From contig JBPOIH010000008.1 in the NCBI GenBank assembly GCA_052034685.1, positions 1 to 64,000 on the forward strand: a stretch of 64,000 nt of DNA. Direction: 5' to 3'. Source of the DNA: CAYUUR01 sp052034685 (GTDB lineage: Bacteria; Patescibacteriota; Saccharimonadia; Saccharimonadales; CAYUUR01). Position numbers and translations under genes: made by a program. The notes under the pieces were generated by a model that saw nothing but the letters and a program-made list of their open reading frames with translations, did no database searches and had not been told where the DNA came from. Numbering within the stretch: position 1 is the first letter of the stretch; every line of letters starts with the position of its first letter. Below are positions 9,082-18,348 of this stretch, one piece after another.

Positions 9082-10890
9082 ATGAGTGTACTCTCCGCAG
9101 CAACCCAACAACAGGTTGAAGAGAGCCTCGTCAAAGAGGGCAAAATAACCAGCACGCAGATAGCTGCAATCAAAAAGAAGGCGGAGACTGATCATACGCC
9201 GTTTTTTAGTGCGCTGGTGAGTGATGGCAAAGTTAGCAATGAAGACTTGACCAAAACCATAGCTCAGGTTACAAACGTTCCGTACGTTAACCTGAGTACC
9301 GCTCGGATTGACCCAGAGGTTCTAAACCTCTTACCACGTGATACGGCGGAGCGCTATATGGCGGTACCGCTTGGTGAGATGCAACATCGTTTGGTGGTTG
9401 CCATGCTTGATGCCGACAATGTGCAGGCCGTCGACTTTTTGTCTAACAAAATTGGCCGACCACTCAAGGTGTATACCGCAAGTGAAGAGGGTATTCGCCA
9501 AGTGCTTGGCCAGTACGACAACGCCAATATCGACAAAGAAGTAGCCGGGGCTCTCGGCACGCATCTTGAAGAAGAAGAAGCCGAAGCTGAAGCTGGCAAG
9601 AAGCCAACCGGTAAAAAGGACGAACAGAGTATCGAGACAGTCGTCCAAGATTCACCGATCAGCAAAGCTTTATCAGCAATACTTGATTACGCCGCAACCA
9701 ACCGGGCTAGCGATATCCATATCGAACCCCTGGAGAAAGAACTCAAGATTCGCTGTCGTGTCGATGGTATCTTGCGCGAAATTATGAAGCTACCTAAGAG
9801 TACTGAGCCGCCGTTGGTGTCTCGTATCAAGATTCTGGCGAGTCTGAAAATTGATGAGCACCGGATCCCGCAAGACGGTCAGTTCACCATTATGGTCAAT
9901 AAGAGACCGATTGACTTGCGTATTGCGATATCGCCAGTCGTTTGGGGTGAACAAGTCGTTATTCGTTTGCTTGATAAAACAGGTACAAGTTTGAAACTCG
10001 AGGATATGGGGTATCGTGGTCGAGCGCTCCGGATGCTACGGAAGGGCGCTGGCAGGCCAAACGGCATGATTCTCACCTCTGGGCCAACCGGTTCTGGTAA
10101 GTCGACCTCTATGTATGCTTTGATCCAGGAGATCAAAAACGACGCCGTTAACATCGTTACGCTTGAAGACCCAGTTGAATACAAGATGTCCGGCATTAAC
10201 CAGATACAGGTTAATCCTGACGTTGGCCTGACTTTTGCAACCGGTTTGCGTTCAATTTTGCGTCAAGATCCTGACGTGGTGATGGTCGGTGAGATTCGCG
10301 ATAAGGAGACGGCTACTCTGGCAATTCAAGCCGCATTGACGGGTCACTTGGTGTTCTCGACGCTGCACACTAACTCTGCCGCTGGTATTTTGCCGCGTCT
10401 CCTCGACATGGGGATCGAGCCGTTCTTGATTGCTAGTACCGTTCATACGGTGATTGGTCAGCGACTGGTTCGTCGGATTGCTACCGAACGTGAAGAGTAC
10501 CAGTCATCTGCAGCAGAAACAGAGGCCATACACGCAACATTGGGCAAATTTTTGCCAGAAAAAGCTGAAGACGTCGAGAAAGCCAGCAAAGAATTCGGCT
10601 ATAAGAGCTTGCCACTGAAGGGTCAAAATGCTTATACTTTGTTTAAGGGCATAGAAGGTCCCGGTAGCTTGGGTGGCTACAAAGGCCGAATGGGGCTGTT
10701 TGAAGTATTTGAAGTCACCTCCGCCATACAAGATCTTATCTTGAAGCGAGCACCAAGCACTGAGATCCAAAAAGCAGCCCAAGCAGAAGGAATGGTCACA
10801 ATGCGCGAAGACGGCTATTTGAAAGCACTCGAAGGTGATACCAGCTTGGCTGAAGTGGACAGGGTAGCGGCCTCGGATAACAATACATAA
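9082..10890 (+). CDS. pilB: type IV pilus extension ATPase PilB (GspE/PulE family)
   Basis: A 602-aa hexameric assembly motor. An N-terminal MshEN-type domain (about 1-150) is followed by an acidic linker (EEEEAEAEAGKK) and the ATPase core, with Walker A GPTGSGKS near residue 335, Asp box TLEDPVEY, Walker B VMVGEIRDKET and His box GHLVFSTLHTN. The cysteine pairs that form the zinc site in classical PilB/GspE proteins are absent; the corresponding insert (about 470-530) is Glu/Lys-rich with no cysteine. GGAG precedes the ATG. It is the powered extension motor that works with PilC. Confidence 0.95.
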   Translation: MSVLSAATQQQVEESLVKEGKITSTQIAAIKKKAETDHTPFFSALVSDGKVSNEDLTKTIAQVTNVPYVNLSTARIDPEVLNLLPRDTAERYMAVPLGEMQHRLVVAMLDADNVQAVDFLSNKIGRPLKVYTASEEGIRQVLGQYDNANIDKEVAGALGTHLEEEEAEAEAGKKPTGKKDEQSIETVVQDSPISKALSAILDYAATNRASDIHIEPLEKELKIRCRVDGILREIMKLPKSTEPPLVSRIKILASLKIDEHRIPQDGQFTIMVNKRPIDLRIAISPVVWGEQVVIRLLDKTGTSLKLEDMGYRGRALRMLRKGAGRPNGMILTSGPTGSGKSTSMYALIQEIKNDAVNIVTLEDPVEYKMSGINQIQVNPDVGLTFATGLRSILRQDPDVVMVGEIRDKETATLAIQAALTGHLVFSTLHTNSAAGILPRLLDMGIEPFLIASTVHTVIGQRLVRRIATEREEYQSSAAETEAIHATLGKFLPEKAEDVEKASKEFGYKSLPLKGQNAYTLFKGIEGPGSLGGYKGRMGLFEVFEVTSAIQDLILKRAPSTEIQKAAQAEGMVTMREDGYLKALEGDTSLAEVDRVAASDNNT

Positions 10891-10901
10891 AGGTGGGTAG
10901 T

Positions 10902-11969
10902 ATGCAGGGACAACCAAAAATTGAAATTTTACTCGAAGAAGTCATCAAAAAGAAGGGCTCTGACCTTCATTTGCAGGTGAGTTTGCCGCCAATGTTGCGC
11001 GTAGATGGCGCACTAACGCCGGTACCAGGAACAGAGGCGCTGACCGAAGAAGCGGTCGAGGCACTTATCTTTGCTATTTTGGACGAAGATCAAAAGCAAA
11101 TACTGCTCAAGGACAAAGAATTTGACTTCAGCTTTGCCTTTGGCGACCTTGGTCGATTCCGTGTAAACGCCTTCCACGAGCGTGGTAACTTAGCGGCTGC
11201 TCTTCGTCTTATTCCTAACGAAATCCTCACCATTGAACAGCTTGGTCTGCCGCCGATTGTCAGCAAATTTGCTGATTATCCACGTGGGCTTGTGCTTGTA
11301 ACTGGGCCGACCGGTTCTGGTAAATCTACGACGCTAGCATCTATGGTGCATAAGATTAACGCTGAGCGAGCTCAACACATTGTGACGATTGAAGACCCGA
11401 TTGAGTTTACACACAAGAGTAACAAATCGGTTATTGTGCAGCGTGAAGTTCACTATGACACCTACTCATTCTCTGCTGCATTGCGCTCTAGCTTGCGCCA
11501 GGATCCTGACGTCGTGCTTATCGGTGAAATGCGTGACCTTGAGACTATTGCCGCTGCGATTACCATTGCAGAAACAGGTCACTTGGTCTTTGCGACGCTG
11601 CACACCAACAGTGCTTCACAGAGTATTGATCGTATGATTGACGTTTTCCCACCGCACCAGCAACCACAAATCCGCTCACAGCTGGCCAACATTCTGCAGG
11701 CAATTGTCTCACAGCGTCTAATACCAGCGATTGGCGGCGGACGTATCGCCTCTGCGGAAATCTTGGTAGCTACGCCAGCGGTACGCAATATCATCCGTGA
11801 GGGCAAGAGTCACCAGCTTGAGGCAGTCATCCAGACTGGCGCCGAGTTTGGTATGCAGTCGATGGACAAGACACTGGTTTCACTGATTCACAACGGTACG
11901 ATAACGTACGACGAAGCACGCAATTATGCGGTTGACCTCGACGAATTAGATAGGCTGATGAGGGGTTAA
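10902..11969 (+). CDS. pilT: type IV pilus retraction ATPase PilT
   Basis: A 355-aa retraction motor with a PAS-like N-terminal domain (KGSDLHLQVSLPPMLRVDG), Walker A GPTGSGKS, Asp box TIEDPIEF, Walker B DVVLIGEMRDLET and His box GHLVFATLHTN. The AIRNLIRE-type helix of PilT is recognisable as AVRNIIREGK. A GTG lies three codons upstream at 10893, but the AGGTGG Shine-Dalgarno sequence overlaps it and is correctly spaced for the ATG at 10902, so I use the latter. Presence of PilT beside PilB implies dynamic, retractable pili. Confidence 0.95.
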   Translation: MQGQPKIEILLEEVIKKKGSDLHLQVSLPPMLRVDGALTPVPGTEALTEEAVEALIFAILDEDQKQILLKDKEFDFSFAFGDLGRFRVNAFHERGNLAAALRLIPNEILTIEQLGLPPIVSKFADYPRGLVLVTGPTGSGKSTTLASMVHKINAERAQHIVTIEDPIEFTHKSNKSVIVQREVHYDTYSFSAALRSSLRQDPDVVLIGEMRDLETIAAAITIAETGHLVFATLHTNSASQSIDRMIDVFPPHQQPQIRSQLANILQAIVSQRLIPAIGGGRIASAEILVATPAVRNIIREGKSHQLEAVIQTGAEFGMQSMDKTLVSLIHNGTITYDEARNYAVDLDELDRLMRG

Positions 11970-11978
11970 TACAACACG

Positions 11979-13205
11979 ATGCTGACATTTTCTTACACCG
12001 CTCGAGACCCTGCAACCGGCCAAAAAGTAAAGGCTGAAGTTCAGGCCGAGAACGAGCAAGCCGCCGCGCGTTTGGTGCAGCAACAGGGCTTGTCGATGTT
12101 AGAAATGAACCTCAAAGAAGGTGTTGGTGGTAATGCTGGCCTTGGTAAGTTTATCAAACGCATCAAAGCCAAGGACAAAATCCTCTTTTCACGGCAACTA
12201 TCAACCCTGATCAATGCAGGCTTACCGTTGGTACAATCACTTAGAAGCATAGCCAAGCAAACCAAGAACAAACACATGAAGGTCGTAGTTAATCAGGTTA
12301 TTACTGATGTTGAATCAGGCCAGGCATTTGCTGCCGCTCTCGCGAGTCATCCGACGGTGTTTGATAATGTATTTGTGAACCTCGTTGCCGCCGGTGAAGC
12401 GTCTGGTACTCTTGATAAATCACTAGAACGTTTGGCAAATCAGCAAGAAAAAGACGCCGAAATCATCAGTAAAGTGCGTGGCGCGATGGTATACCCGGCA
12501 ATCGTATTGCTCGTTATGGTGCTGGTGGTTGGTTTCATGGTGCTCAAGGTGTTGCCACAGGTTGAAGAGCTCTATACCTCAATCGGTGGCGGGGCGAGCT
12601 TGCCAATCCTAACGCGCGTATTGCTTGGCGTTTCGGCCTTTGTCCGTAACTACTGGTACTTTGCCATTGCGATATTTGTTGGCATGATTTTCTTTGGTAG
12701 TCGCTGGGCACGCAGCTTTGGTGGTAAACGAGTGATTGACCGGCTAAAGATGACCATGTGGCCTGTCGGTAATCTCTTTATGAAGATGTATATGGCTCGT
12801 TTTGCTCGCACCGGTACAACTTTGGTTGCGAGCGGTGTGCCACTCGTACAGACGCTGCAGATCACCGGTCGGTCAATCAATAACATTCATATTGAGGAAG
12901 CACTCAAACAAGCTACTGAAAAGGTAAAGGCAGGTAAGTCGCTGTCAGAATCACTTGAAGGTAACCCAAACTTCCTTGACCTCGTGCCAAACATGCTCAA
13001 GATTGGCGAACAATCTGGCGCTATGGAGCAGATGCTCGAGAAAACCGCTGACTATTATGAAAAAGAGGTCGACAACGAAATCAAGACGATATCCACGATA
13101 ATCGAGCCGATAATGATGATTTTGCTCGGTATTGTAGCGATTACCATAGTTGCAGCAGTCTTGTTACCAATTTATGGACTTGTCAACGAGGTTACGGTAG
13201 TATAA
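11979..13205 (+). CDS. pilC: type IV pilus inner-membrane platform protein PilC (GspF family)
   Basis: A 408-aa polytopic protein with two T2SSF domains. The first begins around residue 70 (FSRQLSTLINAGLPLVQSL) and the second around 275 (RFARTGTTLVASGVPLVQTL), each followed by the conserved GE.SG element (AAGEASGTLD and KIGEQSGAME). Three membrane segments are visible, near 170-195, 220-240 and 375-400. It is the rotating or coupling platform driven by PilB and PilT. Confidence 0.95.
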   Translation: MLTFSYTARDPATGQKVKAEVQAENEQAAARLVQQQGLSMLEMNLKEGVGGNAGLGKFIKRIKAKDKILFSRQLSTLINAGLPLVQSLRSIAKQTKNKHMKVVVNQVITDVESGQAFAAALASHPTVFDNVFVNLVAAGEASGTLDKSLERLANQQEKDAEIISKVRGAMVYPAIVLLVMVLVVGFMVLKVLPQVEELYTSIGGGASLPILTRVLLGVSAFVRNYWYFAIAIFVGMIFFGSRWARSFGGKRVIDRLKMTMWPVGNLFMKMYMARFARTGTTLVASGVPLVQTLQITGRSINNIHIEEALKQATEKVKAGKSLSESLEGNPNFLDLVPNMLKIGEQSGAMEQMLEKTADYYEKEVDNEIKTISTIIEPIMMILLGIVAITIVAAVLLPIYGLVNEVTVV

Positions 13206-13236
13206 AGCTAACGCTAAAATAAGGATGGGCACCACA

Positions 13237-13761
13237 ATGAAACTGAATAGCAAGAATAATAACCAAGGCTTCACCATCATCGAAGTCCTTATCGTCCTGG
13301 TAATCGCCGGACTGATTATGCTGATCGTCTTCTTAGCCGTCCCGGCTTTACAGAGAAACAGTAGAAATAATCAGCGCAAGAGCGAAGCTGGTCGCGTTTT
13401 GACAGCAGCAAGCGAATGGCGAGCAAATAATATGCCAAACTGGCCAGCATCGTGTGTACCGGCTATATTTGGACCATGCTCAGGCGCTCCAAACAATACG
13501 CGCAATGCGATACTCGGTAATGCCGGCACTCTATCCATTTATGGTGGCAATAATATGAATGTCATCACTGATACTACCGGAAACACGGGCGCCCTCGCGT
13601 CGAGCGCACTTGGAACAACGTTGCGCACTACTGGTACTGGTCTGGTGATATTGTTCGGACAAGCTTCATGTGTTGACAATACCATTAATACTGGCTCCAG
13701 CTTCATAGTTGCTTATGCACTTGAAACCGGTAATGGTAGCTGGCAAGCGGTGTGTAACTAA
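13237..13761 (+). CDS. type IV prepilin, paralogue 1
   Basis: A class III signal peptide is present: a short basic leader, then G|FTIIEVLIVLVIAG with Glu at +5 and the long hydrophobic N-terminal helix. The first 35 or so mature residues are nearly identical to those of the next gene, after which the globular heads diverge completely. The head contains cysteine pairs (C at VPAIFGPC and near the C-terminus) that could form a D-loop. An upstream in-frame ATG at 13225 exists, but AAGGA (13221-13225) is better placed for 13237. One of two candidate major pilins. Confidence 0.88.
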   Translation: MKLNSKNNNQGFTIIEVLIVLVIAGLIMLIVFLAVPALQRNSRNNQRKSEAGRVLTAASEWRANNMPNWPASCVPAIFGPCSGAPNNTRNAILGNAGTLSIYGGNNMNVITDTTGNTGALASSALGTTLRTTGTGLVILFGQASCVDNTINTGSSFIVAYALETGNGSWQAVCN

Positions 13762-13846
13762 AATATAGTTGCAATTTGTACATACAACAGTTAGTATCCA
13801 TACATAAGCACTATGCTTTTAGCACAAATAAGGGGGAATTAAAGCA

Positions 13847-14326
13847 ATGCAAACAAATCTAAAGAAAAAGACCGAAGGCTTCACCATCATCGAAGTCTTG
13901 ATCGTCCTGGTTATCGCCGGACTGATCATGCTAATCGTGTTCCTGGCTGTACCAGCCTTGCAACGCAATAGCCGTAACACGCAACGTAAGAACGATGTAG
14001 CAGGACTACTAGGCGCAGTATCTGAGTACGCGAACAATCGTAACGGGGCAATGCCAACAGCAATTGCAAATGTCACGGATAATGCAAAAGTTGGATACTA
14101 CGATAAGACAACCACCGGTGTTATCACACTTGATACTGATGGCACAGCAACAAACCCTAACGACGTTGAAAAGGTAGTCATTGTTGTTAAAGGCAAGTGT
14201 GCGACATCTGGAACACCAGCAGTTAACACTGGCGATGCAGTTCCTGGCGGAGCACGACAAGTAGCTGCACTGTACACAGTTGAAAACGGTAGCGGCACCC
14301 CAGACAAAATTTGTCAAGAAGGCTAG
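13847..14326 (+). CDS. type IV prepilin, paralogue 2
   Basis: A 159-aa prepilin with leader MQTNLKKKTEG, cleavage before FTIIEVLIVLVIAG and Glu at +5. The N-terminal helix matches paralogue 1 almost residue for residue, while the head domain (about 60-159) is unrelated and carries one cysteine pair. AAGGGGG lies upstream of the ATG. A strong terminator follows at 14347-14375, making this the last gene of the core pil operon and a good candidate for the most abundant pilin. Confidence 0.9.
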   Translation: MQTNLKKKTEGFTIIEVLIVLVIAGLIMLIVFLAVPALQRNSRNTQRKNDVAGLLGAVSEYANNRNGAMPTAIANVTDNAKVGYYDKTTTGVITLDTDGTATNPNDVEKVVIVVKGKCATSGTPAVNTGDAVPGGARQVAALYTVENGSGTPDKICQEG

Positions 14327-14346
14327 TAGTCAACGAAGTGCAAACA

Positions 14347-14375
14347 AAAAACAGCTCGGTAACGGGCTGTTTTTT
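14347..14375 (+). terminator. rho-independent terminator after the core pil operon
   Basis: AAAAACAGC pairs with GCTGTTTTT across a ten-base loop, followed by more T residues. The T-tract runs directly into the -10 element (TATGAT, 14378-14383) of the next gene. Confidence 0.85.
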
Positions 14376-14390
14376 GTTATGATAGGGTAA

Positions 14391-15233
14391 ATGATTATTC
14401 TTATCCTTCTCGTTCTTGGTCTGTGCTTTGGTAGTTTTGTGAACGCCTATGTCTGGCGCGTCTATAAAGCACAGAGTCCAGCAAAGCCAAGCAGAGGTAA
14501 AAACCATGCCAAAGATACAGACAAGTATTCGCTCTTGCATGGTCGCTCAATGTGCCCGGAGTGTGAGCACGAGCTTGCTGCGAAAGACCTCATACCAGTC
14601 ATTAGTTGGGCTAGTTTGCGTGGTAAATGCCGATACTGCCACAAGGTAATATCATGGCAGTATCCTTTGGTTGAGCTGTTAACAGCAGGGTTATTTGTAT
14701 TATCGTATCTCGTCTGGCCAGAGGTGATGAACACGGAGCAATGGGTGTATCTCGGCTTCTGGCTGGCTTATGTAGTTGGGTTCATGGCACTTTCTGTCTA
14801 TGACCTCCGCTGGATGATACTCCCTAATGCAATGCTATGGCCGCTGACCATCCTGGCGCTGTTGCAGGTGCTTGTCATGTGCGTTTGGCAGGGTAGCGCT
14901 GATCCGCTACTAACGGCCTTCTGGGGCGTTCTGATTGGTGGCGGGCTGTTTTACGTGTTGTTTCAGCTTTCGGCCGGCAAATGGATTGGCGGCGGCGACG
15001 TTAAGCTAGGGGCGCTCCTGGGGTTGATTGTGGGCGGGCCAATGCCAGCCATACTACTACTCTTTACTTCTTCGTTGATAGGTACGCTCGTTGCGCTGCC
15101 GTTAATGGTGACAGGCAAGGCCAAGCGCACCAGCAAACTACCATTCGGGCCGTTTCTCATTGCGGGTGGCTACTTGGTGTTTTTGTTTGGGGCACGCGTG
15201 CTTGATTGGTATAACGGACTTATCGGTTTTTAG
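14391..15233 (+). CDS. pilD: prepilin peptidase (PilD, peptidase A24)
   Basis: A 280-aa polytopic aspartic protease that cleaves, and usually N-methylates, prepilins. N-terminal domain: GSFVNAYVWRVY, then a zinc-type pair of CxxC motifs (CPEC and CRYC). The first catalytic aspartate is in SVYDLRWMILPN, the second in GGGDVKLGALLG (the GxGDxK-type motif). Seven or eight membrane segments are present. TATGAT ends exactly seven bases before the ATG and there is no Shine-Dalgarno sequence, so the mRNA is probably leaderless. It serves the six prepilin-like proteins encoded around it. Confidence 0.95.
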   Translation: MIILILLVLGLCFGSFVNAYVWRVYKAQSPAKPSRGKNHAKDTDKYSLLHGRSMCPECEHELAAKDLIPVISWASLRGKCRYCHKVISWQYPLVELLTAGLFVLSYLVWPEVMNTEQWVYLGFWLAYVVGFMALSVYDLRWMILPNAMLWPLTILALLQVLVMCVWQGSADPLLTAFWGVLIGGGLFYVLFQLSAGKWIGGGDVKLGALLGLIVGGPMPAILLLFTSSLIGTLVALPLMVTGKAKRTSKLPFGPFLIAGGYLVFLFGARVLDWYNGLIGF

Positions 15234-15292
15234 GCCCGTATAATCCGCTACAAACAGGGTAGAATCAAAGCGCTTATGCTATACTTGAAGCT

Positions 15293-16084
15293 ATGAACCG
15301 CCTCAAAAACCGAGGATTTACGATTATTGAAGCAATGATCGTGCTGGCTGTCACCAGCGCGATGTTTATTGTTGCTATGCTGGCATTTAATGGGCAGCAA
15401 GAAAGAACACGCTTTACGCAGGGTACGCGTGATTTTGAGTCAAAGTTACGTGATGTTGCGAACGACATCACAACTGGCTATTTTTCTGACACCAAAGCGT
15501 TTACTTGTAGCGGTACAGGTACGGAAGTCTCCTTTACTGTTAGCGGTAGTAATACACAGGGAACGAACGAAAGCTGTATATTCCTTGGTAAGGCTGTCCA
15601 GCTTACCGGCTGTAGTGGTGGCTGTACGACATTGTCGTTTGTGACTGTTGCAGGTAAGCGTCAGAGTGCAGGCAAAGAGGTAACTTCTCTGACGTTAGCT
15701 CAGCCAAAGGTCGCCCCAACGGCGTATAATGACGATTATATTATGCAGTCTGGCTTAAGGGTAACAGGGGTTTTTGATGACGAAGGCACTGAGATTAGCG
15801 GCATCGCCTTGTTGACGAGTCTGGCAAGTTACGACGCCAACGATGATCCAATAGGCGGCTCACAGTCTTCACGTCTGTTTGGGGTGCCAACGGGTGGCCT
15901 GGATTTTAACCAGAAAATCGCAGCTCTTAACGAAACAGATAATCCAATAAAGTCGGCGACAATCTGCCTCACAAACGGTACTTCATCCGGTGCGCGGCAG
16001 GCAGCGCTAGCGGTTGGCGACACAGCCTCCGGCATATCCACAGAACTTACTATTGATAACGTCCCAGAGGTCTGCGATGATTAA
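15293..16084 (+). CDS. minor pseudopilin (GspH/FimT-type)
   Basis: A 263-aa protein with the prepilin signature MNRLKNRG|FTIIEAMIV, Glu at +5, and a hydrophobic helix to about residue 32. The large head domain contains several cysteines in short-range pairs (CSGGC). It opens a four-gene set of minor pilin-like genes with overlapping ends. TATACT (15280-15285, preceded by TGC) ends seven bases before the ATG, implying a leaderless transcript that begins the minor pilin operon. Confidence 0.8.
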   Translation: MNRLKNRGFTIIEAMIVLAVTSAMFIVAMLAFNGQQERTRFTQGTRDFESKLRDVANDITTGYFSDTKAFTCSGTGTEVSFTVSGSNTQGTNESCIFLGKAVQLTGCSGGCTTLSFVTVAGKRQSAGKEVTSLTLAQPKVAPTAYNDDYIMQSGLRVTGVFDDEGTEISGIALLTSLASYDANDDPIGGSQSSRLFGVPTGGLDFNQKIAALNETDNPIKSATICLTNGTSSGARQAALAVGDTASGISTELTIDNVPEVCDD

Positions 16085-16505
16085 GCGTAATCAAGAGGGC
16101 GACACTATCGTTGAGGTGCTGATTAGTCTCGCGGTGCTGGGCATGATTGTTGCTGGCGCCTACAGTATTGTGAATGCGGCGCTGCGCAATAGTCGTCAGG
16201 CTCAGGAACGATCCGAAGCCATAAAGATTGCCGAGTCACAGGTAGAAACCATTAAAGCCATACCAAACCAAACAGGGCGTTTTTGCTTTAATGGTTCGAC
16301 CAAAGTAGCTTTTTCTGAGACGCCGCCAGCCGATTTTCGACAAGATGACTTCACGACATATCCCGAGCAATGTAAGGGGTTCAATAGCTTGTACAATGTT
16401 TTTGTAGACAAGACAGCCGAGACATATACGGTTACCGTGCGTTGGGATAGAATTGGTGGCGGTAAAGAGCAAGCTCAGCTGGTGTACCGGGGGTATCAGG
16501 AATGA
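16077..16505 (+). CDS. minor pilin, PilV/GspI-like
   Basis: A 142-aa protein starting at 16077 (MIKRNQEGDTIVEVLISLAVLG). Cleavage after Gly leaves Asp, not Phe, at +1, with Glu retained at +5; an Asp or other residue at +1 is unusual for major pilins but tolerated in minor ones. It overlaps the previous gene by eight bases and the next by four. Gene order (GspH-, I-, J-, K-like) matches the minor pseudopilin order of type II secretion and type IV pili. Confidence 0.8.
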   Translation: MIKRNQEGDTIVEVLISLAVLGMIVAGAYSIVNAALRNSRQAQERSEAIKIAESQVETIKAIPNQTGRFCFNGSTKVAFSETPPADFRQDDFTTYPEQCKGFNSLYNVFVDKTAETYTVTVRWDRIGGGKEQAQLVYRGYQE

Positions 16506-17194
16506 TTCGTCTAAACAAATCACAAAGCGGCTTTACGATACTTGAGCTCATGATCGCTACGGTAGTCTTCTCAGTATTATTGCTTGGTGCTGCAACCATG
16601 TTAGTGCAGATTGGGCGTTTGTATTACAAGGGCGTGGTAACATCGCGCACCCAAGAGACAGTACGAGGAATCAGTGATGAGGTATCGCGCGCCATTCAAT
16701 TCTCAAGTAATAATTTTGAAGTTAGTGGTACCACCTTACCAGTGCAAAACACTGACGGAGACACGGTTACAATCCAAGCCTTTTGTATAGGCAATAATCG
16801 CTATAGCTATATTATTAACGGGCAGGTGAACACTTCTGGAACGTACAGTACATACAAACCAGGGAAGAACCAGCAAAACTGGGTGCCACGTGTATTATGG
16901 CGTGATGCACGTCCAGAGACTTGTGCGCCTCTCGACATAACGCAAACCAACCTTGCCAGTGACGGCAAAGAGATGCTTGGCGAAGGGATGCGTTTGTTTA
17001 GGCTTGACCCTCCAGAAGAGATTGACGCTGACGCCGGGTTGGTTAGCTTCCGTGTAGGTGTGGCATATGGGGCGGACGATGAACTACTTGATTTGGACAC
17101 CCCTAACACAGCGACCTGTGTTGGTTCAGGGCTTGGATCACAATGGTGCGCTACCTCAGAGCTGAACACGACGTTATTTAGGAGAATACGATAA
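16502..17194 (+). CDS. minor pilin, PilW/GspJ-like
   Basis: A 230-aa protein with prepilin leader ending SQSG|FTILELMIATVVFS, Glu at +5 and hydrophobic helix to about residue 35. The head is beta-rich with cysteines near residues 100, 137 and 200-220. It overlaps the upstream gene by four bases and the downstream gene by one base. By analogy with GspJ it probably joins a tip complex with its three neighbours. Confidence 0.8.
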   Translation: MIRLNKSQSGFTILELMIATVVFSVLLLGAATMLVQIGRLYYKGVVTSRTQETVRGISDEVSRAIQFSSNNFEVSGTTLPVQNTDGDTVTIQAFCIGNNRYSYIINGQVNTSGTYSTYKPGKNQQNWVPRVLWRDARPETCAPLDITQTNLASDGKEMLGEGMRLFRLDPPEEIDADAGLVSFRVGVAYGADDELLDLDTPNTATCVGSGLGSQWCATSELNTTLFRRIR

Positions 17195-18345
17195 TGAAGA
17201 ACAAACGCTTACAGTCAAATGAATCTGGCATGGCGGCCATCACTGTCACGTTGATTATCCTTGGTATCGTGACGCTTATCGCCGTTGGCTTTGCCAATCT
17301 GATGCGCCGTGAGCAGCGCCAGGCATTTGACCAGCAGTTGAGTACACAAGCATTCTATGCGGCCGAGAGTGGCGTAAATATCGCTCGCGATGCAGTTGAT
17401 GCAGCTATAGCCAGCAATGATGTGCTTGAGATAAACGATTGCGCAGCAAACAATTCACCGATTGCCAGCGGTGGTGGCGCCATCGGCGTCAATACAAACG
17501 TGAGCGTTAGCTGTCTCCTGATCGATACAACCCCAGACATTTTGTCTAAAAAGCTTGATACGACCGACACATCGTGGGTTACCAAAGTGCAGTCGGCTAA
17601 CGGCCAGCAAATCGATAGGATTGTTATCAGCTGGGGATCAACAGATAACAGTGCGCCATTCGTGACCGATGCAGCATCGATTAACGGCAACTTACTAGTG
17701 CCTAATGGATCTGGCCCTAACAAATGGGGTAATACCACCGGGGTTGTCAGGGCTATGCTTATACCAGACACAACCGATCGTGACGATTTAGTTGCTCAGT
17801 CATTCCACGCGTTTTTGTACCCGAATGATGCTTCGGTCGTTTCTGGTGTTAACAGTACAGCGTACAATACCGATCGCACTGCACAGGGTAAGTTCTTAAA
17901 AGGCAATTGCGATACAAACGGCGCACCAAACCCTTGTAGCGTCGAGATCACAAATGTGAGCCGTGCGTCGGCTTTTCTGCGCCTTAAGGCCATCTACAAT
18001 GGTGTAAATGTCACCGTACAGGCGTTTGCAGCAGGCAGTACTATTCCGCTAGAACTGGCAAATGCCCAAGCCGAGATTGATGCAACAGGCAAGGCTGCAG
18101 ATGTGCTTCGCAGGATAAAAGTAAGCGTGCCGTTGACCACAGGCAGTTCTGTGTATCCTGAGTTTGCGGTTGAAGCCTTTGAATCAATCTGTAAGCGGTT
18201 TAACACCTGGCCCGATGATAGTGAGGTCAGCTTGGTGGCACCAATCAGTGGGAGCACGAGTGGACCATACCAGCTTGATCAGCGTACGATAGAAAGCTGT
18301 AAGCTTGAAGGCTTCTCTGACCTCTCTAACTCACCACCGTACTAG
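17194..18345 (+). CDS. PilX/GspK-like pilus tip protein
   Basis: A 383-aa protein with a PilX-type N-terminus (MKNKRLQSNESGMAAITVTL, hydrophobic to about residue 36, then MRREQRQAF..QLSTQAFYAAESGV, the conserved PilX_N segment). There is no Glu at +5 after the Gly, the hallmark of GspK/PilX subunits that cap the pilus tip. GGAG precedes the ATG. The gene ends three bases before the convergent Xer gene, with no terminator hairpin between them. Confidence 0.82.
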   Translation: MKNKRLQSNESGMAAITVTLIILGIVTLIAVGFANLMRREQRQAFDQQLSTQAFYAAESGVNIARDAVDAAIASNDVLEINDCAANNSPIASGGGAIGVNTNVSVSCLLIDTTPDILSKKLDTTDTSWVTKVQSANGQQIDRIVISWGSTDNSAPFVTDAASINGNLLVPNGSGPNKWGNTTGVVRAMLIPDTTDRDDLVAQSFHAFLYPNDASVVSGVNSTAYNTDRTAQGKFLKGNCDTNGAPNPCSVEITNVSRASAFLRLKAIYNGVNVTVQAFAAGSTIPLELANAQAEIDATGKAADVLRRIKVSVPLTTGSSVYPEFAVEAFESICKRFNTWPDDSEVSLVAPISGSTSGPYQLDQRTIESCKLEGFSDLSNSPPY

Positions 18346-18348
18346 TAA

